This document shows positions 44,122 through 53,810 of a DNA stretch of 64,000 nt, one piece after another (positions within the stretch are counted from its first letter, which is position 1; each line of letters opens with the position of its first letter). Source of the DNA: Gammaproteobacteria bacterium (GTDB taxonomy: Bacteria > Pseudomonadota > Gammaproteobacteria > Steroidobacterales > GCA-2729495); assembly GCA_016874095.1 (NCBI GenBank), contig VGVH01000006.1, forward strand, positions 82,757 to 146,756, written 5' to 3'. The translations under genes and the position numbers were made by a program. The notes beneath the pieces are model-generated. The model ran no database searches, was not told the DNA's origin, and saw nothing but the letters and a program-made list of their open reading frames with translations.

Positions 44122-44859
44122 CTACTCCTTGCCCGCGACGCACAGGACCGAACCGCCGAACGGCAGCCTGCCGCCGGCCGCGATCCAGCGCCGTTCGATG
44201 CCGACCAGCGCGGCGAACAGCGCATTGGCCGGCGCCGGGAACGCCTCGACGGTGGACGCCGTCCGGTCGCCCGCCGGCCATACCTTACGGTGCAACACCA
44301 TGAATGGAAACAGCAGGGTGTTCCAATACCCGCCGTAGCGGCGGGCGAATCCTGCTGCAGCGAGTTCTCCGGAAATCCCGGCGAGCGAATAGCGGCGCGA
44401 CTGTCCGACCGCCCGATCGTGCCATGACAGCAGCCACTGGTAGGCGGCGAGGTTCAGGACCAGCAGGCCGCCTGGCCGCAGGCAGCGGCGGAACTCCGCC
44501 AGCGCGCGGCGCGGATCGACGTCGTCCGCATCTAGCACGTCGAGGCTTACGATAACGTCGAAGCTGGCGTCCCCGTAAGGCATCTTGTCGACCGATCCGC
44601 AGCGGATGTCGGCGCTGCTGCGCTCCCGTGCCAGCGTGCAGGCGCGCTCGGCGTAATCGAGGCCGTGCATCTGCGCAGCCGGGAAGCGCCGGGCGAGGTG
44701 CGCGAGCATGCCGCCGGTGCCGCAACCGGCGTCGAGCAACGTGAAGGACTGCGGCGGCGCGAAACGCGCGACCAGCTCCAGCACGATGCCGCGCAGCCCC
44801 CGGTACCACCAGAGGCTCTCCTCGTGTTGCGCCATCCGTGCGTATTCCTCGTCGCGCAC
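44122..44859 (-). CDS. SAM-dependent methyltransferase
   Basis: The 245-residue protein has class I motifs: FTLLDAGCGTGGMLAHLA near residue 40, HGLDYAERACTLA, FDVIVSLDVLDADDVDPR, and LRPGGLLVLNLAAYQ. It opens with HEESLWWYRGLRGIVLEL, common in glycan-locus methyltransferases. GTG 44859 is the furthest reasonable start; ATG 44835 is an alternative. Placed directly after the 3,4-ketoisomerase gene, it could methylate the amino sugar (for example N-methylation), but this is only inferred from position. Confidence 0.76.
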   Translation of the reverse strand: MRDEEYARMAQHEESLWWYRGLRGIVLELVARFAPPQSFTLLDAGCGTGGMLAHLARRFPAAQMHGLDYAERACTLARERSSADIRCGSVDKMPYGDASFDVIVSLDVLDADDVDPRRALAEFRRCLRPGGLLVLNLAAYQWLLSWHDRAVGQSRRYSLAGISGELAAAGFARRYGGYWNTLLFPFMVLHRKVWPAGDRTASTVEAFPAPANALFAALVGIERRWIAAGGRLPFGGSVLCVAGKE

Positions 44860-44864
44860 GGCCT

Positions 44865-45290
44865 TCAGACCCGCCTGCGCCGGATCGCGAGAAATTCCTC
44901 GCGGTCGCGGATGTAGTCGGCCTCGTCGAACGGACGATCGCAGAACACGGCCACGAGCGCATCAGGGCCGGCGAATTCCACGCGTATCCACAGACCCGGC
45001 GGCACGAGCACGCCCTCAGCCGGCGAGTGCAGGTCGAAGCGGCGGGTGTCCGCGCCGTCGTCCACCGACAGGCGGGCCTTGCCCGCCAGCGCGACCAGCA
45101 GCTGCGTGCAGTCGCGATGCGCGTGGTTGCCGCGCGCACCGCCTGCCGCGACCCCGGTGAGCGTGAATACCCGCGCGATGGCGAACGGCAGTCCCGCAGG
45201 ATCCTCGCCGGCGTAGACGCTGAGCACACCGTCGCGGCCGTGCTGCTCGAAACGGATGGTCCGGACGGCGCTGAGGTCGGCCACGGTCAC
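44865..45290 (-). CDS. dTDP-4-keto-6-deoxyhexose 3,4-ketoisomerase (FdtA/QdtA-like)
   Basis: A 141-residue single cupin domain of the WxcM/FdtA type: IRFEQHGRDGVLSVYAGED, then RGNHAHRDCTQLLVALAGKA with the active-site pair H56 and H58. FdtA and QdtA isomerise dTDP-4-keto-6-deoxyglucose to the 3-keto sugar; they differ in C4 stereochemistry and I cannot decide which this is. It begins at GTG 45290, overlapping the aminotransferase stop by 4 bp. With rmlA, rmlB and that aminotransferase it completes a route to dTDP-3-amino-3,6-dideoxyhexose (Fuc3N or Qui3N). Confidence 0.82.
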   Translation of the reverse strand: MTVADLSAVRTIRFEQHGRDGVLSVYAGEDPAGLPFAIARVFTLTGVAAGGARGNHAHRDCTQLLVALAGKARLSVDDGADTRRFDLHSPAEGVLVPPGLWIRVEFAGPDALVAVFCDRPFDEADYIRDREEFLAIRRRRV

Positions 45291-46405
45291 CGCCCGGCTC
45301 CGCACCAGCTGCGCACGGCGTCGATCACCCGTTGCTGATCCGCGTCGGCGAGCTCCGGGTACAACGGCAGAGAGAGAGCCGTCGCCGTGATCCGCTCCGT
45401 CGCCGCCATCGACCCGGCGCGCAGACGCCCGCGATAGGCGGGCTGCTCGTGCACGCCGCTCGGGTAATGAATGCCGGCGCGGATGCCGGCTTTCGCCAGG
45501 TGCGCCAGCAAGCCATCGCGCGCGGCGCGATCGGCGCAACGCACGACATAAAGATGGAACACGTGTTCGCTGCCCTCGCGTTCGCGCGGCAGCTCGAGCG
45601 GCAGCCCCTCCAGCCCACGCGCGTAGCGCCCGGCGAGTTCACGGCGCCGCGCGTTGGCTGTATCCAGCCGCGCGAGCCTGACCGACAGCACCGCCGCCTG
45701 CAGCGCGTCGAGGCGCGAGTTCCAGCCGGGTTCGCTGCTCCGCTGCGGTTCGCGCCAGCCGTACTGCCGCAGCGCGCGCAGCCGCTCCGCCAGCCCCGCA
45801 TCCGCCGTGGCGACAAGGCCACCGTCGCCGAGCGCTCCCAGGTTTTTCGTCGGGTAGAAGCTGAACGCCGCAGCCGCTCCCACGGTGCCGACGTGGCTGC
45901 CACGCCAGCGCGCACCGTGCGCCTGGGCGCAGTCCTCGATCAGCACCGCGCCGCTCGCGCGCGCGTACCGCCCCAGCGTATCGAGGTCAGCCGGCTGGCC
46001 GTAGAGGTGCACGGCGATGACCGCCCGGGTGCGGGGACTCGCCATCCCGGCCACCTGTGCAGGATCGAGCGTGCGCCAGACCGGGTCGACGTCTGCCAGC
46101 ACCGGCTCCGCGCCGGCCATCTCGACCGCGGCGACGGTGGCGACTGCGGTAAGGGATGGCACGATCACTTCGTCGCCGGCGCCGATGTCCAGCGCGCGCA
46201 GCGCAAGGTGCAGCGCGTCCGTGCCGTTGCCGACGCCTACAGCCTGCGGGACGCCCAGCCAGGCAGCGAACTCGCGCTCGAAGCGCTCGACCGTCTCGCC
46301 GAGGATGTACTGCCCGCCTTCGAGTACGCGGGCGATGGCGGCGTCGATCTCGGTTTTCAGGGCCAGATACCCTGCCCGTGGATCCGCTGTGTGGATGATT
46401 CGCAT
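45287..46405 (-). CDS. DegT/DnrJ/EryC1-family sugar aminotransferase (FdtB/QdtB-like)
   Basis: The 372-residue PLP enzyme shows VGVGNGTDALHLALRALDIG, VIVPSLTAVATVAAVEMAGA, HLYGQPADLD, LIEDCAQAHGARW (D158) and the Schiff-base lysine K187 in FSFYPTKNLGALGDGG. Family members transaminate nucleotide-linked keto sugars with glutamate as donor. Immediately upstream of the ketoisomerase and downstream of rmlAB, it should convert the dTDP-3-keto-6-deoxyhexose to the 3-amino sugar. Length is normal. ATG 46405 lies 18 bp after the rmlA stop. Confidence 0.9.
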   Translation of the reverse strand: MRIIHTADPRAGYLALKTEIDAAIARVLEGGQYILGETVERFEREFAAWLGVPQAVGVGNGTDALHLALRALDIGAGDEVIVPSLTAVATVAAVEMAGAEPVLADVDPVWRTLDPAQVAGMASPRTRAVIAVHLYGQPADLDTLGRYARASGAVLIEDCAQAHGARWRGSHVGTVGAAAAFSFYPTKNLGALGDGGLVATADAGLAERLRALRQYGWREPQRSSEPGWNSRLDALQAAVLSVRLARLDTANARRRELAGRYARGLEGLPLELPREREGSEHVFHLYVVRCADRAARDGLLAHLAKAGIRAGIHYPSGVHEQPAYRGRLRAGSMAATERITATALSLPLYPELADADQQRVIDAVRSWCGAGR

Positions 46406-46423
46406 GCGTACCGCGTGCGCGGG

Positions 46424-47308
46424 TCAGAAGTTGTCGCGGATCTCGGCGAGGTAGCGCGCATAGGCGCTGTCCGGCAGCCGCGCCCGCGCGGCGTCGAACT
46501 GCGCCGTGGTGATGAACCCCTGCCGCCAGGCGATCTCCTCGAGACAGCCGACCTTCAGTCCCTGTCGCTCCTCGACGGCCTGCAGGAAGGCCCCGGCCTG
46601 GATCAGCGACTCCGGCGTCCCGGCATCGAACCACGCGTAGCCGCGCCCGAAGCGGGTGACGCTGAGCGCCCCGGCCTCGAGATAGGCACGGTTGATGTCG
46701 GTGATCTCGATCTCGCCGCGCGCCGACGGCCGGACCGCGCGCGCGTAATCGGTGACACGACCGTCATAGAAATACAGCCCGACCACGGCGTTCCGCGACT
46801 TCGGTCGCGCCGGCTTCTCCTCGATGCCGACCGGGTGCCCCGCAGCGTCGAGCTCGACGATGCCGTAACGGCCCGGGTCGCGCACCGTGTAACTGAAGAT
46901 GCTGGCGCCGGCATCCGGCGCGGACTCGATGCGTTCGCGTGTCGCAGCCAGCAGCGTGATCAGGCCGTCGCCATAGAAGATGTTGTCGCCGAGTATCAGC
47001 GCCGCCGGTCCACCGGCGACGAAGGCAGCGCCGATCAGGAAGGCATCGGCAAGCCCGCGCGGCTCCGCCTGCGCGGCGTAGGAGAGGCGCAGCCCGAACT
47101 GCCCGCCGTCGCCGAGCACGCGGCGGAACAGCGCCTGCTCCTCGGGCCGCGTGATGACGAGGATTTCGCGAATGCCGGCAAGCATCAGCGTCGACAGCGG
47201 GTAGTACACCATCGGCTTGTCGTATACGGGCAGCAGGTTCTTGCTGACGACCTGGGTCAGCGGCCAGAGCCGCGAGCCGGAGCCGCCGGCGAGCAGGATG
47301 CCCTTCAC
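46424..47308 (-). CDS. rmlA: Glucose-1-phosphate thymidylyltransferase
   Basis: The 294-residue enzyme makes dTDP-glucose from dTTP and glucose-1-phosphate. [20 protein letters not shown] is the nucleotide-binding signature, followed by [53 protein letters not shown] and [14 protein letters not shown], all highly conserved in RmlA. The start GTG 47308 overlaps the rmlB stop (GTGA). No rmlC or rmlD follows, so the product goes to an amino sugar rather than rhamnose within this operon. Confidence 0.95.
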   Translation of the reverse strand: MKGILLAGGSGSRLWPLTQVVSKNLLPVYDKPMVYYPLSTLMLAGIREILVITRPEEQALFRRVLGDGGQFGLRLSYAAQAEPRGLADAFLIGAAFVAGGPAALILGDNIFYGDGLITLLAATRERIESAPDAGASIFSYTVRDPGRYGIVELDAAGHPVGIEEKPARPKSRNAVVGLYFYDGRVTDYARAVRPSARGEIEITDINRAYLEAGALSVTRFGRGYAWFDAGTPESLIQAGAFLQAVEERQGLKVGCLEEIAWRQGFITTAQFDAARARLPDSAYARYLAEIRDNF

Positions 47309-48387
47309 CCGCCGGCTCCGGCGGCGCTCGCGAGACCGAGTCGCTGGCGCTGGTAGCGACCCTGGTGGATGCGGCGGGCCCAGTCGGTGTGCGCGAGATA
47401 CCAGGCGACGGTCTTCATGAGGCCGGACTCGAGCGTTTCCCGCGGCGACCAGCCGAGCTCGCGGCCGATGCGCGATGCGTCGAGCGCGTAGCGGCGGTCG
47501 TGACCCGGGCGATCGTCGACATGATGGATGAGGTCCCTGTATTGGCTTATGCCCGCGGGCCTGCGCGGCGCGAGCTTTTCGAGAATGTCGCACAGCGTGC
47601 CGACCACGACCATGTTGCGCGTCTCGCTGCCGGCGCCGATGTGGTAGGTCTGCCCCGGGTCGCCCTTCCTTATGACCAATGCCAGCGCTCGCGCGTGATC
47701 CTCGACGTAGAGCCAGTCGCGGCTCTGCCCGCCGTCGCCGTAGACCGGCAGCGGACGGCCCTCCAGCGCGTTCAGCACCATCAGTGGAATCAGCTTCTCC
47801 GGGAACTGCCAGGGGCCGTAGTTGTTGGAGGTGTTGCTGATCACGACCGGAAGCCCGTAGGTCCGGTGCCAGGCGCGGACGAGATGGTCCGCCGCCGCCT
47901 TGCTCGCCGCGTAAGGCGAGCTCGGCGCGTAATGTGACCCCTCGGTCGCTGCCGGCGCGCCGGGCGCGAGATCGCCGTAGACCTCGTCGGTCGATACGTG
48001 ATGAAAACGGAACGTCGCGCGACCCGCCTCCGGCAGGCCCGCGCACCACTCGCGCGCGACCTCCAGCATCGTCCATGTGCCAAGCACGTTGCTGCGCAGG
48101 AAGTCGGCAGCATCGTCGATCGAACGGTCGACATGGGTTTCTGCCGCCAGGTGCATGACGGCGTCCGGATGGTGCTCGCGGAAGACACGTTCGACCGCCG
48201 CGCGATCGCAGACATCGCCCTGCACGAAGCGGTAACGATCGCTGTCCGCCACACTGTCGAGCGCTTCGGGGCTCGCGGCATAGGTCAGCTTGTCGAAATT
48301 GACGACCTGGTCGCTGCCCCCGTCGATCAGCTCGCGGATCACGGCCGAGCCGATGAAGCCCGCACCGCCGGTGACCAGGATTTTCAT
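47305..48387 (-). CDS. rmlB: dTDP-glucose 4,6-dehydratase
   Basis: The 360-residue SDR enzyme forms dTDP-4-keto-6-deoxyglucose. [20 protein letters not shown] is the NAD-binding motif; [48 protein letters not shown] and [20 protein letters not shown] (catalytic Tyr and Lys) are diagnostic, as is [20 protein letters not shown]. It is the first gene of a nine-gene minus-strand operon with overlaps or gaps below 20 bp. About 100 bp upstream the GT2 gene at 48487 points the other way; that gap probably holds both promoters. Confidence 0.95.
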   Translation of the reverse strand: MKILVTGGAGFIGSAVIRELIDGGSDQVVNFDKLTYAASPEALDSVADSDRYRFVQGDVCDRAAVERVFREHHPDAVMHLAAETHVDRSIDDAADFLRSNVLGTWTMLEVAREWCAGLPEAGRATFRFHHVSTDEVYGDLAPGAPAATEGSHYAPSSPYAASKAAADHLVRAWHRTYGLPVVISNTSNNYGPWQFPEKLIPLMVLNALEGRPLPVYGDGGQSRDWLYVEDHARALALVIRKGDPGQTYHIGAGSETRNMVVVGTLCDILEKLAPRRPAGISQYRDLIHHVDDRPGHDRRYALDASRIGRELGWSPRETLESGLMKTVAWYLAHTDWARRIHQGRYQRQRLGLASAAGAGG

Positions 48388-48486
48388 GTGCGGGACTATA
48401 TACGGGGCCTAGAGAGCCCTGCAAAGCGCGGCGGGCGTGCACGGTTCCTTGCCACCGGGCGGCGTGCGCCAGTATCGTGGCCGGCC

Positions 48487-49455
48487 ATGAAGCTGATCAT
48501 CCAGGTGCCCTGCTTCAACGAGGAGGAGACGCTGGCGAGGACGCTGGCCGACATTCCCCGTTCCATTCCAGGGATCGACGTCATCGAGGTGCTGGTTGTC
48601 GATGACGGCAGCACGGACGGCACGGCCGGGATCGCCCGGGCCCATGGCGCCCATGTCGTCAGCCATCGTTCCAACCGCGGCCTGGCGCGGGCGTTCCGCA
48701 CGGGACTCGATGCCTGCCTGCGTCGCGGCGCCGACATCATCGTGAACACCGATGGCGACAACCAGTACGCCGGCCGCGACATCGCGGCATTGTGCGCGCC
48801 GATAGTCCGCGGCGAAGCGGACATCGTGGTGGGCGACCGCCAGACCGACGCACTCCCGCACTTCTCGCCGCTCAAGAAGTCCCTGCAACGTGCCGGCAGC
48901 GGCGTCGTGCGGGCACTCTCGGAGACCGACGTGCGCGACGTGGTCAGCGGATTCCGCGCCCTGTCGCGCGAAGCCGCGCTGCAGATCAACATCCTCTCGC
49001 CGTTCAGCTACACCGTGGAAATGCTGATCCAGGCCGGCAAGAAGGGCATCGCCATCACCTCGGTACCCGTCACGGCGAGCGCCGTGAAGCGCCGCTCGCG
49101 CCTGGTCCGCAGCGTACCGGCATTCATTCGCGAGCAGGTGACGACGATGGTGCGGATGTATTCGATGTACCAGCCGCTGCGGGTGTTCTTCCTGATCGGC
49201 GGTGTCCTGTTCCTGGCCGGCGTCGCGCCGATCATCCGCTTCGTCTATTTCTACCTGCAGGGCGACGGTGGCGGACACTTGCAGTCGCTCATCATCGGCG
49301 GCGTGCTCACCATAATGGGCTTCATCACGTTGATGATCGGGCTCGTCGCCGACCTGATCCAGTTCAACCGCCAGCTGCTCGAGATGGTGCTGGCGCGGCT
49401 GAAGACCTGGGATTACAAGCCGGACCGCGACCCCGGGCGAACCGACCCGCCCTGA
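48487..49455 (+). CDS. GT2-family glycosyltransferase with two C-terminal membrane helices
   Basis: The 322-residue protein shows KLIIQVPCFNEEETLARTLA, VLVVDDGSTDGTAGIARAHG and the metal-binding D89-G-D91 in IIVNTDGDNQYAGRDI, a motif typical of polyprenyl-phosphate sugar transferases. After SGFRALSREAALQINILSPF come two membrane helices at about 235-255 and 268-290. It resembles DPM1-type enzymes with added helices, so it may make a lipid-linked sugar. ATG 48487 begins at the first strand. It is divergent from rmlB and convergent with the phosphodiesterase-like gene at 49475. Confidence 0.82.
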   Translation: MKLIIQVPCFNEEETLARTLADIPRSIPGIDVIEVLVVDDGSTDGTAGIARAHGAHVVSHRSNRGLARAFRTGLDACLRRGADIIVNTDGDNQYAGRDIAALCAPIVRGEADIVVGDRQTDALPHFSPLKKSLQRAGSGVVRALSETDVRDVVSGFRALSREAALQINILSPFSYTVEMLIQAGKKGIAITSVPVTASAVKRRSRLVRSVPAFIREQVTTMVRMYSMYQPLRVFFLIGGVLFLAGVAPIIRFVYFYLQGDGGGHLQSLIIGGVLTIMGFITLMIGLVADLIQFNRQLLEMVLARLKTWDYKPDRDPGRTDPP

Positions 49456-49474
49456 CCGGTGCCTTCGGGCGGGG

Positions 49475-51583
49475 TCAGACGTCGATGGCGAGCGGCTTGC
49501 CCGTCATGTGGGCGGGCACGGCAACGCCAAAGAGTCGCAAAATCGTCGGGGCAAGGTCCATGATCCCCGGGTCCTCGGCCCGCACCGGTCGACTGGAGTA
49601 CAGCACACCGGGCACGAGCCGCGGATCGACGCAGTGGTCGCCGCTCCAGGACTTGGTGTTGTCGCTGAAGACCTCGCGCGTGACGCGGCCGGTCGCGCTC
49701 TCCCACGAGGCGCGGTAGCCGCGGTCGTAGCCGACGATGAGATCGAGACCCGCAGCCTGGTAGGGCCCGCCGGTATGCACGGCCGCGGCCTCGTACACGG
49801 CCGAGATCGCCACGCTGCCCGTCTGCGGATCGCGCAGGCCGGCCAGGCCCGCGACGATGCGCTGTCGCACCGCCGGTGCGTCGGCCGGTGCCACGATGCC
49901 GTGCGCCTCGCGCCCGGCCAGGTTGACGTAGATGCCGCCCAGGCCGAAGGCGTAGGCCTGGGTACGGGTCCAGTCGACGTTGTCGAACCAGTCGCCGCAG
50001 GGCGCCGCGGGATCCTTCAGCGCAAGCAGCCCCTGCTGCTGCAGCCAGGCGTTCAGGTTCACGCCGCGGCGGAACGACTGGAAGCCGTGATCGGACACCA
50101 CCAGCAGCAGGTCGTCGGGCCGCAGGTCGTCGAGCGCCAGGCCGATCGTGCGGTCGGCGCGCTTGTAGACGTCGCGGATGGCGTGGCGGTACACCTCGGT
50201 ATCCTTGCCGCGATTGGCCGGGTGATCGGGCTCGAGGTAACGGTAGAACATGTGCTGCGCGCGATCGGTGCCGTCGAACACGCAGGCCACCACGCCCTCG
50301 CGCGACTTCCTGAGCGCGTTCAGGAACATCTTCTCGCGCTCCTCGTGGTGATCCATCGTCTGCTGGAAGAACGCCTGCTCGTCGATGACTCGCTCGTTGA
50401 GCGCCCAGGTGTCTTCCGCGAGACCCAGCGTGGCGAAGTCGCCGATCAGTTTCGAGAGATACACCGAGTAGTACGTCGGCCAGGAGATCGGCAGCGCCGG
50501 GTTGCCGGGGTCGATGTTGATCGGCGTGACGTACAGGCCGATGTGCGGCTCCAGCCTGGTGATGTAGAAACGCGCAATGCCGTGGACTTTCACGCCCGGC
50601 GCCGCCTGCCACGCCAGCCGGATCCAGGGCGAGTACTCGCGCAGCTTCAGCCGATGGCGCCTGCCGCCGATGCCGAGCTCGGCGGTGCCGTCCGCCACCT
50701 GCGGCCTGAGCGTGAACGGCAACTCCACCGGCCGGCGATCCTCGCGCAGCGGGTTGTCGGGCCCGGGCAGCGTCGCGCTGATCCCGCCGTCTGCCGGCGT
50801 GAGCAGCACCCGCATGCCCCCGGTGGCCTCCGGTGCCGTGGACGTCGCGCCTGCTTCGGCAGGATCCGTCGTGTAGTAGGTGAAGGAACCCTGCGTGCCG
50901 CGCAGATCCGGCACGCACATGGCCGACAGCATGGCGCCAGCGAACTTCTCCGGCGGAAACGTGAGCGGTACGCGCAGGATGTTGCAGGCTATCCCGTGGT
51001 CGCCGAGGATGCTCCAGAACGCGCGGCTGCGGCGCATGTTCCTCACCAGCGGCTGGCCGAGCGGGACGATCCACTGGCCGACGCGCATCGTGCGCTGCGT
51101 CGCGCTGACCTCGGAGCTGGACAGCTTCGGCTGGTAGGTGCGCAGATCGCGGTCGAGGAAGTCGTAGATGTTGTGCCGCGACGGATCGACGCCCGTCATG
51201 AACGACGACCAGGCGACGGGCGAGATCGACGGGTAGGTGGTGCGCAGGCGTGAGAAACTGCCCTGCGCAGCGAGGCGCGCCAGGTTCGGCAGTTCGCCCT
51301 CCGCGACCCAGCGCTCGGCGAGGCCGGGATCGAGACCGTCGAGGCCGATCACGATGACACGCCGCACTCGCGCAGCCGCCAGTGCCTTGCGCCGCCGCCA
51401 GGCGCGGATCACCCAGCGGAACGGCCAGATGAGGAGCGACAGCGCGCCCGCGAGTATCGCCACGAGGAGCCCGAAGAACGAACCGAGCAGCGCGAAGCCG
51501 GCGCCCGGGCCGACGTAGGCCTCGGCGGCACCCGCGGACAGGAGGCTGACGGCCAGGGCAGAGAAGCGACCGCGGGTGTTCAT
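49475..51583 (-). CDS. Type I phosphodiesterase-like alkaline-phosphatase-superfamily protein (copy 2)
   Basis: The 702-residue protein has a signal sequence (1-22), a YVGPGAG segment, a membrane helix at about 30-55 with a basic stretch after it, then the catalytic domain. VIVIGLDGLDPGLAERW supplies D82, SISPVAWSSFMTGVDP the likely nucleophile S121, and VVSDHGFQSFRRGVNLNAWL the later metal ligands. It aligns along its length with copy 1 at 19440 but adds the membrane anchor. The 5' end overlaps the sulfotransferase-like gene by 4 bp, so the two are coupled. Substrate unknown; a phospho-group on a surface glycan or lipid is a guess from context. Confidence 0.78.
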   Translation of the reverse strand: MNTRGRFSALAVSLLSAGAAEAYVGPGAGFALLGSFFGLLVAILAGALSLLIWPFRWVIRAWRRRKALAAARVRRVIVIGLDGLDPGLAERWVAEGELPNLARLAAQGSFSRLRTTYPSISPVAWSSFMTGVDPSRHNIYDFLDRDLRTYQPKLSSSEVSATQRTMRVGQWIVPLGQPLVRNMRRSRAFWSILGDHGIACNILRVPLTFPPEKFAGAMLSAMCVPDLRGTQGSFTYYTTDPAEAGATSTAPEATGGMRVLLTPADGGISATLPGPDNPLREDRRPVELPFTLRPQVADGTAELGIGGRRHRLKLREYSPWIRLAWQAAPGVKVHGIARFYITRLEPHIGLYVTPINIDPGNPALPISWPTYYSVYLSKLIGDFATLGLAEDTWALNERVIDEQAFFQQTMDHHEEREKMFLNALRKSREGVVACVFDGTDRAQHMFYRYLEPDHPANRGKDTEVYRHAIRDVYKRADRTIGLALDDLRPDDLLLVVSDHGFQSFRRGVNLNAWLQQQGLLALKDPAAPCGDWFDNVDWTRTQAYAFGLGGIYVNLAGREAHGIVAPADAPAVRQRIVAGLAGLRDPQTGSVAISAVYEAAAVHTGGPYQAAGLDLIVGYDRGYRASWESATGRVTREVFSDNTKSWSGDHCVDPRLVPGVLYSSRPVRAEDPGIMDLAPTILRLFGVAVPAHMTGKPLAIDV

Positions 51584-52191
51584 GTGCCGCGATTCCGGTA
51601 CAACGCGGCATCCACGGCGGCGGCCATGCGCGCTTCGTCGAGCGGCCGGCCAACGAAGCGGCGGATGCGCCGCGCCGTCCCGGCCGGGGCTGCCAGGGCA
51701 TCCGCGTAGCCGATTTCCAGGAATTCGAAATTCGGCCGGGTCCGCGCCAGGACCTGCACGTTCACGAGGTGCCTGCGATACAGGTCCAGCGCCTTCATGT
51801 CGTCCACGGGATTCAGTTCCCCGCGCCTGCCGAGCATCGTGTTCTGCGAGCGCACGACTTCGCCGAGGTCCCTGACCGCGAACAGCACGCGGTAGTGGTT
51901 GTCCGGCGGCAGTTCCTTCAGCAGATGCGAGATGACCTTGACCGCCCGGCCGCGCGCCTCCCGCAGCCACGAGCGGTCTGCCTGCTCGCCTAGCGACTTG
52001 ACCCGCTCCAGCTCGAAGTAGCCACGCGGGTTGTCGGTGTCCGCCGCCCGCTCGCCGTCGACCAGCAGCGGCATGCCCCCCGCCTGCAGCATGTTCATCA
52101 GCATCGACGTACCCGAGCGCGGCAGGCCCGACACGATGATGACCGGCTCGCCGTAGCGCCAGCGGCGGTAGAGCGTGGTCAGCATCAGCAA
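51580..52191 (-). CDS. Sulfotransferase-like P-loop protein
   Basis: The 203-residue protein shows VIIVSGLPRSGTSMLMNMLQ (residues 17-36), which matches the 5'-phosphosulfate-binding loop of PAPS-dependent sulfotransferases (P-R-S-G-T-S). RGYFELERVKSL and YRVLFAVRDLGEVVRSQNTM (the 3'-phosphate-binding R and S region) follow. It is shorter than many members but contains both binding blocks. No signal peptide, so it acts in the cytoplasm. Sulfation of a glycan precursor would fit with the sulfatase-fold genes nearby, though those lack the sulfatase nucleophile. Coupled to the 49475 gene and divergent from 52282. Confidence 0.7.
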   Translation of the reverse strand: MLMLTTLYRRWRYGEPVIIVSGLPRSGTSMLMNMLQAGGMPLLVDGERAADTDNPRGYFELERVKSLGEQADRSWLREARGRAVKVISHLLKELPPDNHYRVLFAVRDLGEVVRSQNTMLGRRGELNPVDDMKALDLYRRHLVNVQVLARTRPNFEFLEIGYADALAAPAGTARRIRRFVGRPLDEARMAAAVDAALYRNRGT

Positions 52192-52281
52192 GGCACCCGG
52201 GCGCAGTCGGACAACAGTAACTGGCTATACTAGCGCGCCGGTTGCGGTGACGATACCGGCACAACCGCTGGTCATGACGAG

Positions 52282-53772
52282 GTGTCTGCCGTGCAAAAGG
52301 GTCGCGTCGCTGCAGCCGCTGGCCTCGCTGTCGCCGTGGCTGCGGCTGTGTTCGCCTGGCGCCAGCCACGCGACGGCGCCGACGCCGGACCGCGACTGGC
52401 GATGCAAGCCGCGCGGCCACCGATCGTGCTCTACCTCATCGACACGCTGCGCGCGGATCGCCTGGGCGCCTGGGGACACGCGGGCAGCACGTCGCCCGTG
52501 CTCGACGCGCTCGCCCGCGACAGCGTGGTCTTCGAGCAGGCCTACGGCGCGGCTCCCTGGACGCTGCCGTCGGTGGCGTCGCTATTCACCTCGAGCCATG
52601 CCTGCGAGCACGGTGTCGTCCGCTACCTCCAGGCCATCAACCCGGCCGTGCCGACGCTTGCCGAGCGGCTGGGCGACCTGGGCTACGACACCGGCTCCTA
52701 CTACAGCAACATCCACTCCGGCGGCGTTGGCGCGCTCGACCGCGGCTTCCGCCTGGCCGAAGAGCGGGATGCCGAGGACAACGATCGCAGCAGCGACGTC
52801 GCCGCCTGGCTGGCCGACGCCGGCGGCAAGCCGTGGTTCCTGTTCCTGCACACGATGGAGCCGCACGGCTGGTTTTCGGCGGCTCCCCGCTACCACGACA
52901 AAGGCCGGCACGTCGCGATCGACGACCGTGAGACCTTGCGCGCGATCTGGTTTCGCCACAATGAACTGCGGTCCTGGGACTGGGCCCGCGGGCAGACGCC
53001 TGGCACCACCGACAACCGCGCGGAACAGCGCGAGATCGCGCGCTTCCTGGCCACCCAGCGCTCTGACATCAACGCGCTCTACGACGCCTCCGTCCGCCAC
53101 GCCGACGAGAACCTCGGCAAGGTCATCGAAGCCCTGAAAGCGAACGGCGCCTGGGAAGACACGCTCTTCATCGTCCTGTCCGACCACGGCGAGGAGCTGG
53201 GCGAGCACGGCGGCTGGTTCCACGACCATTCCGTCTACGAGGAACAGCTGCGCGTGCCGCTGCTCATCCGTTTTCCGCAGGGGCAGTACGCCGGCACGCG
53301 CGTGCAGACTCCCGTCTCCCTGGTGGATGTGATGCCCACCCTCCTCGACTACCTCGGCGCCCAGGACCGCTGCGAGGGCTGCCGCGGTCGCTCGCTGCTG
53401 CCGCTCGTGGCCGGCAATCGCACATCCCCCGACCCCGGCAGCGACTACATCCCTGCCATGCGCATCAACGAGCTGATGTATTCCGCCGACGTCCAGGCCC
53501 GCCGCGGTGAGGTGAATGTCGCGCTGCGCCGCGACCGCTGGAAGGGCATCTGGAACGCCGACCGCGGCCAACTCGAGCTTTACGACCTCGCCACCGACAG
53601 CGGCGAGCGCGTCGATCTGGGGCGCCGCGAGACCGAAGTCGCTGCGGGCATGAGCTCGACCGCCAGGTCCTGGCTGGCGCGCTGTGGGCAGGCCGGGCGT
53701 GGCGCAACGGCCGTGCGGTCGATGGACGAGCAGTCGAAGGCAAGGTTGAGGGCGCTGGGGTACTTTCAGTAG
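52282..53772 (+). CDS. Sulfatase-like alkaline-phosphatase-superfamily protein (Thr at the nucleophile position), second copy
   Basis: This 496-residue paralogue of the 10542 product has a signal anchor (9-25), YLIDTLRADRLGAWG (D54), YGAAPWTLPSVASLFTS with T94 in place of Cys/Ser, FIVLSDHGEELGEHGGWFHD, a CEGC pair, and C-terminal RLRALGYFQ. The shared Thr and the strong conservation of the metal ligands suggest an active phosphotransferase- or phosphodiesterase-type enzyme rather than a sulfatase (inference). The start is GTG 52282, with GACGAGG just before it. Divergent from the sulfotransferase-like gene; 90 bp separate them. Confidence 0.75.
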   Translation: MSAVQKGRVAAAAGLAVAVAAAVFAWRQPRDGADAGPRLAMQAARPPIVLYLIDTLRADRLGAWGHAGSTSPVLDALARDSVVFEQAYGAAPWTLPSVASLFTSSHACEHGVVRYLQAINPAVPTLAERLGDLGYDTGSYYSNIHSGGVGALDRGFRLAEERDAEDNDRSSDVAAWLADAGGKPWFLFLHTMEPHGWFSAAPRYHDKGRHVAIDDRETLRAIWFRHNELRSWDWARGQTPGTTDNRAEQREIARFLATQRSDINALYDASVRHADENLGKVIEALKANGAWEDTLFIVLSDHGEELGEHGGWFHDHSVYEEQLRVPLLIRFPQGQYAGTRVQTPVSLVDVMPTLLDYLGAQDRCEGCRGRSLLPLVAGNRTSPDPGSDYIPAMRINELMYSADVQARRGEVNVALRRDRWKGIWNADRGQLELYDLATDSGERVDLGRRETEVAAGMSSTARSWLARCGQAGRGATAVRSMDEQSKARLRALGYFQ

Positions 53773-53810
53773 ACCGGACTCGCGCGACGGGAAACGTCAA
53801 CGCTGCATGA

